NCBI GenBank assembly: GCA_028673005.1
Contig: CM054116.1
Span: 76,334,572 to 76,398,571 of the forward strand
Source of the DNA: Tanypteryx hageni
Taxonomy: Eukaryota > Arthropoda > Insecta > Odonata > Petaluridae
Length of the DNA stretch: 64,000 nt
Reading direction: 5' to 3'
Part shown: positions 55,090-64,000 of the stretch, piece after piece
Position numbering within the stretch: position 1 is the first letter of the stretch
Layout of the letters: the number at the start of each line of letters is the position of its first letter
Notes under the pieces: generated by a model
Told to the model about the DNA's origin: nothing
Database searches by the model: none
What the model saw: only the letters and a program-made list of their open reading frames with translations
Program-made: the position numbers and the translations under genes

Positions 55090-58000
55090 AAGGAGAGAGA
55101 TTTCGATCTAGACCGGTCCATTGGTTTGCCACTTCCAACCTCTCCAACCCGCCCATCCCGACCTCCTCCCTCTTCCCCTTTCTCCACCTCCAACCATTAG
55201 CCGCTCCATCTCACGCCCCTCACTGCGCTATCCGGCTGGTCGGAGCTGAGTATTTTCTCTTTGTTTTTTTTTCTTGGTGGAATCGGATAGAGAGAGGGAG
55301 AGCTTCGAAGGAAATCAAAAAGTCACGAGTTAGAATCCTCCATGGCATTGATTTGTAATTTCGCCTTCGTCCGGTGGCGTTGTCTGTCCGAGGATTTTTA
55401 ATTCCCGGCCCGGCCGTCGCGTTACTGGAGTCACTCGCGAGGGCGTTCATGTAACTAGCGATTTGGAGCATTTGCTCCCTTCGAGACGGCGAAAATGAAA
55501 TGGGGAGGGAATGGATAAAAAAGGGAGGAGGGGAAGATATGTGGGGTTGCGCGTTCGAAGCTATATTTATGCAACTCGTGTCCGGAGAATCGAATTCGAA
55601 GATTGGATTACCGACTCGCTTGTTATTCGGCGCTCGAAACGGGAAGAAGAATTTGTTCGGCGTAATTACTCTCTCGGGAACTCCCGACTCGATTTGTTAA
55701 GAGACATCGATGACGAGATATTCCTCGACGCGCGTCCTGTAAACGACTTCATCCGAAGGCTTAATAACTGACACCTTTATATTTAATTATCTAAATAAAA
55801 TCTCATTCGAGAAAGGTTTTAATATATTAATTCAATAATCCTTTCGTAATATATTTGGCCATTATACGAACTTCTAATTTTTATATTCTCAACAACTTTA
55901 TATTACAAAATATAATCATACCATACAAAAGATCTTTACAGCAGTTTTTCCGAATGTTCGTAATTTCCAATAAGAAGCGTTGAAAATTCCTGTCAATTAA
56001 ACAATATTCAGCATTGCCGCAGGCAGCATTTTTTGCCAATATCCTAATTGCTTCTCTTCTATCAGCACGCCTATTATGAGAAAAGTTACATTACGCCGCC
56101 AAAGATCTTCCGATACATTTCTTGCTTTTGGTAACAAATGATGTTTATTTTCTGTATAAAACGAATGTGTATATTGGGTGAAATACGATTAAAAACTTCG
56201 GACCAATCAGTACTCAGACCAACATTCCGCAACTCCTCATGAACCATTCATATGAATAAAATCATTTGACAGAAATTCTTATTCTGCGGAATAACTCGTA
56301 CATATCAATAGAACCTCAGCTGAAAAATGTTTCAACATTCTTTATGGCCTGTGTCGGACGGTTTACATGTTTAGAAGGACCGAACCAGGAGAAAGAGTTC
56401 CGGGTTCAAATCTCGGTCAAGACAATTGCATCTAGGCGGCTTTCATACTTCCCGTAACTTTTTTCGCCTCATTCCTCCAAGTAACGCGATCCCGCGTAAA
56501 AACGCCGTCTCATTGTGCGATGCCATTGCCTCCAATCAACAAGCGTCGACAGCAGCACTAACGGCATCGTTCCCAAAGCACGTGACATCACTTTTTCTTC
56601 ACAAGGATTCGGAGGGGGAAAAAGGGTTTCATCGAATCAACCCGCGTTGAGTTCCTACGATTCGAGCCTCTTTCTTCCCATTCATCCGGACGTCACCCGA
56701 CAAAAAGAAGGGCGCTCCGAAAAGAAATGTACCCGGGAAGAAAGAATAATATTATTCATACGACTTCGGAGGGTGGTCATCGCTTCGGGAGACATGAGAC
56801 GACCACCCACGCGCTTCAAAACTGACCGCTCTCTTCCCCAAGGTCAACTCCGCGAGAGGAACTCGCCCAAGAAAGGGACCTTTTTACGTGATAATAATGT
56901 CGACGGGCCGAGTAGCGCACGAGATAAATAAAGAGAACGTTAGTTCACCATCGCCCGAGGAAGTTTCACTAAATCTATCACGCTCTTGCGGCAACGTAAG
57001 AAAACATTTTATTTATTCTTTCTTTAAAACGAGCGGCGGGCCGCTCGGAGAGTGGCATCCATTTCGGCGTTTGTTTCGAAGTGTTGCTTTGGTGGCCTCC
57101 GGGGTTGATCTAAATCACCGGCGATGGAGTCCTTTGCGACTTATACTAGTTTCCGCGTTTCCAAACGAAGGCGGAACGCGTTTTTTCCAAGTTCGATTGG
57201 TCGGTTTTTTTTATTTTATGGCCGAGAAAATTGGGAGAGAAAATTCTTCGCTTTGGTAAAAGTAGCGCGCTATTTACCCACTAAGGAGACGAATACTTAA
57301 TCTTTACAGCCATAAATTATTACCAGTGAATGAACAAATTTTAAGCTTGGAATATAAACAGATGAAACTAAACTTACGGCCTGATGATGCAGTTACCGTT
57401 AAATATAAATTATCGTGGACAGTTACATAGTGAGTTTGATTTCATTTGTATAATGTCGTTCCACAAAGTTAGACATTCCTCGGAATATAAACCTTTTTAT
57501 ATTGAGAAAAATATGCGAGGATCAATCCTTTTCGCAACAAATGTGGCAGAAAACATATGCACGCAGAAGTTAGATTGGATGCCAAACAAAAAAAAATCTG
57601 CCTTCCTGAAAGGGTCGAAGAATTTTTTTAATTTACGACACTTGATTTATACGATTTTGACAAGAAACCTGCAGTCATACGGCATGGAGTGGCTTCACCA
57701 GCAAGGAAGTACTTATCCGGCTTCCCCCAATGCGCCGAAAATATCTCAAGTAATTCTGGTAATCATTTAATGAATTTAAAAAAATAATTTATTTTTAAAC
57801 CCACTTTACCATTCTTCGGAGGATATTTACGTCAAATAATGTTGCTTTGATGACGATAATCCAAGTTTAGTCGCAAAAAGTTCTTTCTGGCATTCATCTG
57901 GTGCGAATTAATTCCTACCTCATCCGTCTAAGTTAGTTGTAAAAAGGTGTTTATACCGGGCGGCGTTTTCCTAGCTTCGATGGTTCTGTTTTATTGGGAA

Positions 58001-59290
58001 TTATTTTCGCAGTGTAAAAGCTTTTCTAATTCATTTACTTTTAACGGCTCGACGGAATTCCATTCCTCTTCATTCCTGCTGGTCTCACCCCACCTCTATA
58101 AATGGGCCTGGTTGTATGGATGCCAAGAAAGCTTTGGCAGATAAAAAAATGATCCTACTATAAAAACTTAACCTCGCAAGTTTTGCTTATCTCCACGAAG
58201 TTCTGTATCATTAATTATGGTATGCCACAGTAAAAATTGCACCATTAGAGTACAAATGAAGTAGGAACGCCCAATTTGATAGTTTTTTTTAATCGATATA
58301 AATATTCGCTTATAATCTCGTTCTCCGATTCACCTTTTTGTATCGTATGTATTGGATGGCAAAGTAAAAATGACCGACGCTCAGAAAACTGTATTCCCAT
58401 TTACTGATTACAGTGAGAGAGAGACCAATGTATCACCAAGTTGCATCCGATTCCGCTCAAAAATTTCTATCTACTGTTAAGGAAAAATATTCATTTCGGT
58501 CTGTGTTTAGAGTAGAAAGCGGTCAACAGGCGCAATTTATGAAAATATTTCATCTGATCTTCAACCAACTTCAACTTTTAGTTCGTTTTAACATAGTGTC
58601 AGCAAAATCTGAATTTAAAATTTCTTCATCGCTCATTTTGAGGCTTTATTTGGTTTGATAGGATGCAAATGTGACGACACGCATCCAACTCGAATGAAAC
58701 TGGAAGAAAAAAAAGGTTCAACAACCGACGCCTCCCAACCTTTGCTTCGGTGACGGCATGATTTCATCTCGAGACACGCTGCCACGCACACCGCTACAAC
58801 ACATAATGGCAGCATCATTTCACAATGAAAAGACGATTGCAGAACCGAGTCGAGAAAGAATGTCATAGATATTGCCAGGAAATAGCGCACTCAGACCGGA
58901 CCTGGAATGGAAAAATAATTTCAAATTATTGAAACTATCTGGTATGGTGTCCATCCACAAAAGTGAATCCAAATTCACAGGAGTATTGCCAATTAAATTT
59001 TTATATCATATACATGAGAAATTATTATCAATAAAACTTGAATTGAAAGCGAACATATTCCGTAAACCTTCAACATCACCAAGTAAAACTGGGAAAAAAA
59101 ACTTACAGACGCTGCATGTATTCCTCTGTAATTGCGTCTTCTCTGCGTAACACAACTTCACTCGTCGGCTGCTTCCTTAAAACTAACGGCCACGATCAGT
59201 CCTAAAGTATAACTAGGCTAGAGAGGAAAAATTCCGCAAATCAGAAAAGGCCACGAGGTATCTCCTTGACGGGGGGACGGTGGAAGAGTT
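55090..59290. other. No gene recognised
   Basis: Contains moderately CpG-containing sequence (55350-55760, 56500-57250) and AT-rich parts. Frames at 56515-56931, 56888-57259 and 57384-57770 show no domain. Confidence 0.4.
56390..56425 (+). repeat. tRNA-like fragment with B box
   Basis: GAGTTCCGGGTTCAAATCTCGGTC has a B-box/T-arm-like GGTTCAAATCT. There is no complete cloverleaf, so a SINE remnant is possible. Confidence 0.35.
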
Positions 59291-59292
59291 GT

Positions 59293-59522
59293 GTACAAGA
59301 TCTATTGAAAGCTTATGGCACCTGCGCACAAACACGAATTCAGCATGGAAGAGTCCATTCTCGAAAGCGAGCTACGCGGGGGTGAGGGTATACACTCATG
59401 GGGTAATCAGTCATTCTCCACAGCCACCTTTCCCTTAAGCTTCCCCCCTCCACAGCCACCTTCCCCTACATCACGTGACTCTTCGCGCATTTAGGTGCCA
59501 TAAGCTTTCAATAGATCTGTAC
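59293..59522. mobile_element. 230-bp MITE with ~28-bp inverted ends
   Basis: Left GTACAAGATCTATTGAAAGC then TTATGGCACCT. Right, read inward, GTACAGATCTATTGAAAGCT then TATGGCACCT. The repeats are almost exact, differing by one inserted A. GTAC stands at both outer edges, either as a 4-bp target duplication or as part of the palindromic ends. The interior contains a tandem pair of CTCCACAGCCACCTT (about 59417 and 59449) separated by a CCCTTAAGCTTCCCC stretch. Superfamily not assigned. Confidence 0.7.
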
Positions 59523-59854
59523 TTCCAACTATTGCTTATATTCTGTCAAACGCGGCCAAAGTAATTTGGTTGCAACCTATCCTTCTGTGAGGTAATGGCT
59601 TTGAGTTATGAGAAGCTAAGGAAGGTTGTGTATGGCGGATATACATATGTATATTGAGGAGGAAGCTGTAGATTTCTTCGTCAAATTGGCAGTGCGTCAG
59701 TTGAGCCATTATAGGTGGACCGCCGAGAATCTAAAACTAGAATTTTTGTCAAATGGAAGCATAGCTCGAGTTTTTCTCAGAAAAGGAGTTTTGAGTTGAG
59801 AACAGTATAAATAGGAAATAAATGCTGAGCACTGTGATAAGCGGTGAAGATACC

Positions 59855-60132
59855 CAGGGGCGGCCCGAGGAATGCTGGCGCCCCGGGAGAGATAGCACTC
59901 TAGCGCCCCCTCCGTTAATGTTTGTTTAGATATTTACAAAGTAGGTACATGTTAATTTATTCATCGCTCTGTAAAAGTTATTGATAATGAAAAATTAAAA
60001 GGAATGCCATCAGGATTCCAGCCTGTTCGTCGATATAAATTGGTATCCAATATTTATTCACTTGCAAGTAATGCATAGATACCTAAATGATCGGGATAGA
60101 ACCCCCAAAACTCCTTCCTCGGGTCGCTCCTG
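59855..60132. mobile_element. 278-bp hAT MITE with perfect 8-bp TSD
   Basis: Left end CAGGGGCGGCCCGAGGA; right end inward CAGGAGCGACCCGAGGA (15 of 17 match). The octamer AAGATACC flanks it exactly on both sides (59847-59854 and 60133-60140). The first 60 bp contain GCGCCCC blocks. There is no coding capacity. The exact duplication suggests it is among the younger insertions here. Confidence 0.88.
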
Positions 60133-60140
60133 AAGATACC

Positions 60141-62528
60141 TTAATTTTCTGGCTGTATTATACTTGGCGATATTTTTTTGCTTTCGTTGCCCAAGTAGCT
60201 CTCGCGTTGTATTATTATTTTTCTTCTCTCTAATTTTACGAATTTTCCAGCTAGTGGCGTAATATTTCAATTTAAAAGAATGGAATAATAAAATGAAAAT
60301 GCAATTCGTGCTCTGAAACGTGGCGTACCGTGGAAATGCTTCCAGGGGGCCGCTCTGGACTAAACACTGTCCCAAATATTTGCAGTTATATGAGCCTAAC
60401 GAGGGATTTTGCAGGGAAACAATCGACGATGAAGGCTTGTTAAAATAGATGAGAAATGGTCGAAAAGTTGTAGCACGGTTTACCACGACACCGAAAGAAG
60501 ATGTTATTCAAAAACAGGGTCCAGAGCTACGATACGACGCAGAATTTGCAACCGCATGTACTTGGTTCAGCAGTTCATTCAGATCGCTAGAGACTCGAAC
60601 TAAACAGGTTCTTAAGTGACATCAGTAAACTTACGATATATGTGTGCCTACTAATATTACGATAAAAAGCGTGTAAATCTTGTTTTCTGCATTGTTTTTC
60701 GCGAAATAATTATGTAGAAAGACGTAATTCTGTGTGATTCCTAGGCTGACGGGAGAGTGGTTGGCGGCACATTCAGCGGCTATCAATATCCACAACATTC
60801 GGCATAAACTCCGAGTTTGGGTAATATAACATTTCATTTTGAAAATTTCAGAAAAAATCAACTTAGACAAGAGAAATAACTTCCTAATATAATGCCAAAA
60901 TCATAAAAAAACGTAATGCTGAAGATCATTACTTCTTGGCGTCTATGGCTCATTTGCCACACTTTTTCATGCGTGGCATTAACTACACAAGAAGTACCTT
61001 GATAAAACGAAACAAAATCGTTTACCTTGGGAATGATGGGAATATTTTCGCACGACGCGGTCCTCGCTTCGCTCCTCCGCATCGGCTTTTATAGTCACCC
61101 TCCTGCACGACTCCAGAAAGAACCTCTCCGTCATATTCGGACAGCTTTCGTATCGCCAAGGATATCGCGACGCCGAAAAATAAAAGCTGGAGTCACTCGG
61201 GAGGTTGGGAGTGGTACCTGCACAAAGAATGAATCGATTTTTATTCCGACGCTCAAAAAGGTAGGTCCTTGGAAAGTGACAAAGAAAAGAATCTGGGTTT
61301 AGATATCATCGAGATACGCGAGTTTTTTTTTATTCTGTACGGCGGCGAGTCGCCTTTGAGAACGGATTTGTATATTTGATGAATCACAGAAGACATATCG
61401 CTTGATATGTGATCCTCGAAGGGGAAAAAATAAAGCATTTTAAATCGGTGAAGAAGACGGATGCACAGAAAAGTTTAACGTAATTATCGACTCATTAGGA
61501 GTTACTACGGTTTTTTCTGGATTGGATGGGTCGAAATCTGAAGTTACAAGGAAATTATACACTTCAGCATATCTCAAGACAAATTTAGATTTTGAGATGT
61601 AATTAGAAACTTGGGTATTTTCACGAATCAATTCCACATATGTTCACTATGATATATCCTCATTACTAAAAAGAGCTGATAACATGTTCTCACAAGAGGC
61701 GGTGGTTTTCACCGCTGATTTAGGACGTCGATTTAACTGGCAGAAGGAGAAATTTATTTAATCAATGGGACGAAGCATTCAAGTCACGAAAAAATAAAAA
61801 AGAAGCTCAAGTTTTAAAAAGGTTTAAATAATTCTCTTAAATTATTTTATTCGTACTTAATTGGATTTAACGATTTCTCTTTATGTCATTACGGATTAAA
61901 TGGATTTTTATGATAATTTATGTTGCCCAGAGCCGCCACAAATACCGGATGACGAAAGATATCCTTCGACTCTAACTTCCTGCTACCGCTATCAACCCCT
62001 AAATACCTCTCATCCCTCAACTTACTCCTATTTGTGCATAACCCCAACTTAAATTTGATTATTATGTATTTTTATGGCCCTAAAAAGGTCCTAAATACAT
62101 TAAAAACCCATGTGAAGATGATCGCCGCCAAACCACTCAAAACTTTTTCCCCTATCTATTTTTTATAACTTGCATATACGCAAATTAAATCTCACCACCA
62201 TTGTATATACCATAATCATTGTAAATACCTCCTGAAAAGGGTCGTTTTATGATGCTCCCTATATCGATTTCTGCTCTCTACTCTCTTTTTTTAACAACCC
62301 CATGTTCTATATTTTGTTAGTTTATTTATTAGATAGTTAGTTACTTATTATATTTAGTTTAGTCTTAGAAATAAAAGCAACTATTGCCCATGCTGTAAAG
62401 AAGCTTTACCCAATTAAAAGCTATTCTGCAGGAAAAAAAAGAAAAATATATTTGTATATATAACAGTAATAATAATAAATAAATATAAGTAAATGAGAAA
62501 TAATAATAATAACAATAAACATTTAAAA

Positions 62529-62570
<42 letters not shown>

Positions 62571-62925
62571 TTTAATAAAAAAATAAAAAACAAAAAAAAT
62601 AGCAGTAGCTAGTTGGAATCTTCTTAACTCAACTACCTTACTAATGTACATACTTTTTTATTTTTCATTTTCATATATATATAATTTTAAATATTAGTTT
62701 TTTTAGCATTGTATTGTATTTATATTTATAAGTAGTTGTATTAATTTTTAGTTCATTAGCAAATCATAAAAACCGTAAGGTGTTAAAATTATGTAATTGT
62801 AAGAAACAAACCCCATTGTAACAGGTTACCACGAGGGACGGCCCACATTTGTGGTCAAATTACTTACCAAACCATTCAAGAGGGAATATAGTATTCCCAT
62901 CATTTAAAATTCTACGCCAACTTAC
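60141..62925. other. No gene recognised; AT-rich simple repeats at the end
   Basis: AT-rich. (TA)n lies at about 62535-62561 within an ATAA-rich stretch (62440-62600). The block at 62380-62430 (CCATGCTGTAAAGAAGCTTT) looks like a repeat tail but cannot be classified. Confidence 0.45.
62440..62600. repeat. AT-rich low complexity with (TA)n
   Basis: AATAATAATAAATAAATA-type DNA surrounding about 26 bp of alternating T and A. Confidence 0.85.
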
Positions 62926-62929
62926 ACCA

Positions 62930-63069
62930 CTCCGCGAAATAGTCCGCCACCCGATTTTTTGTGCGCTATTGCGGGGATGAGCGCTTTATGTGAAAAATTG
63001 TTCCTAAAAAATAAATCGTGTTATTGCGAAAACGCGCCATGCGGGCGCGCGTTATACGAGGAGTTACTG
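62930..63069. mobile_element. Tigger/pogo-like end
   Basis: Read inward from 63069 after a TA (63070-63071): CAGTAACTCCTCGTATAACG then CGCGCCCGCATGGCGCG, the 'CAGTAA..CCTCGTATAACG' type of pogo/Tigger terminus with subterminal GTTATTGCG / CGCAATA repeats. The matching left end is not present. Confidence 0.6.
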
Positions 63070-63389
63070 TAAAAGCGATTTTGATTCCTGTCAATTGGAG
63101 GTAGATTGAAAACGTCCCGGATTATATTGGCTCTATCTTTATTTATCGAACTTAGCATCGCCACTTGTTTCTCGAGATTCTAAGCACATAGTTAATATAC
63201 ATGCATTACGACCCCTATAAAAGACGCATATATTTACAATTGTTCAGCCGCTTCTTTTCACAGAACGCAACACACTTTCAACTTCGCTGTTGCTAATCAC
63301 TATTGCAACTGTAACGAATTCACAGCATTTGCTTTCGACGACCATCGTGTTGCGCAATGTTTTTTTTCATCTACTGCATAATAAATATT

Positions 63390-63462
63390 CAATTTGGCGC
63401 CCTCGTACGAAGCTGCGCCCTGGTCACATGGACCCGACTGCCCCGCCGCCACTACGGCTCTG
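63390..63462. mobile_element. hAT-like right end
   Basis: Read inward from 63462: CAGAGCCGTAGTGGCGGCGG then GGGCAGTCGGGTCCATG, the layout of ZMYM1-type hAT ends. The flank after it is ATGTTACC; no partner was found. Confidence 0.5.
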
Positions 63463-63470
63463 ATGTTACC

Positions 63471-64000
63471 TGAATCAAATTCCCGAATTCATATACGTAG
63501 CACATATCATTCGTGCTTTTTACTAATGGACCTCAGCTATGATTTATCCGTTCAGGTTATTTTTGTGAGATTTGCATTGAATTTTATTCTCAACTGTTTT
63601 ATACACTGGAAGATACTGATATAAGCAAACAATCTTAGACCGAAAAAGGGAAAAAATAAATCTCGTAACAATTTCACTATTAAATCATTACAAAGTGTTT
63701 TCTTCTTTAATATTTTCCGGAGCGAAAAAAATCGTTATGTTGAGCCGAACGTCATAAGTTTCTTTAAAAACCTTATATAAAATCGACCTTTATAAGCTGG
63801 ATTCTATGTGAATATGACGTTTAGATTTGTGATGCGTATTTTATCTATTTTAGCTAAAAAAAACTTTCGGGCCATTTACTACTCCTATTCAGCACTTAAA
63901 TACATACATATTAATTCTTTCGGCGAATATTAAGCATGAACAAAGCGTAAATAATCGTAAGGAAGCGGGCAACAGTTTTACGGTTCCAACATATACGACC
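63471..64000. other. No recognisable feature
   Basis: AT-rich to the window end. Confidence 0.45.

Noticed and set aside
1..64000. CRISPR arrays, rRNA genes, operons, prokaryotic promoters
   Set aside because: None seen; repeats are transposon-derived or simple sequence, and the window is eukaryotic in character.

Overview
This window reads as non-coding DNA from a large animal genome, probably an arthropod and perhaps an insect. It is AT-rich, has no operons or ribosome binding sites, and I recognise no host protein-coding exon. What can be identified is mainly transposable-element debris: hAT elements with 8-bp target duplications, TA-flanked pogo/Tigger-like DNA elements, one non-autonomous Helitron, antisense non-LTR retrotransposon reverse transcriptase fragments, a Penelope-like terminal motif and tRNA-derived pieces. 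Around these lie long polypurine/polypyrimidine tracts. The arthropod call rests on the style of the repeats and is an inference.

Layout. From 0.6 to 3.2 kb there is a decayed antisense LINE fragment followed by two TA-flanked DNA elements. At 4.86-5.41 kb lies the most unusual object: a near-perfect palindrome with a tRNA-like gene at each outer end, both facing outward and each followed by a T-run, bounded by a perfect 13-bp direct repeat. A polypurine tract follows (5.56-5.95 kb), then small hAT remnants (6.2-9.1 kb). A second antisense LINE fragment (11.5-12.3 kb) is split by a 207-bp foldback. The stretch 13.4-18.2 kb is a stack of hAT insertions: a ZMYM1-like hAT cut off inside its transposase C-terminus by another repeat, and a 1.76-kb hAT keeping the C-terminus of its transposase with another TIR element nested inside. 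The interval 21.9-24.0 kb holds more hAT ends and an inverted second copy of a repeat seen at 14.9 kb. A LINE-like 3' tail lies at 30.5 kb and a 1.13-kb hAT at 31.0-32.2 kb. Pyrimidine-rich DNA covers 36.8-37.9 kb and purine-rich DNA covers 42.6-43.7, 48.2-48.5, 52.0-52.4 and 54.0-55.1 kb. Three of these tracts adjoin a TGATTGATTGA-marked repeat. The Helitron is at 49.0-49.7 kb. Two short, well-bounded inverted-repeat elements sit at 59.3 and 59.9 kb, and further DNA-transposon ends lie near 63 kb.

No gene system working together is visible. The coherent stories are insertion histories: elements nested in elements, and internally deleted elements that could only have moved with enzymes supplied from elsewhere. 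The long stretches between them (for example 32.2-36.8, 43.7-48.2 and 55.1-59.3 kb) are intergenic or intronic sequence in which I see nothing I can name. Long reading frames there are short of codon logic, and those over purine/pyrimidine tracts are low-complexity artefacts.
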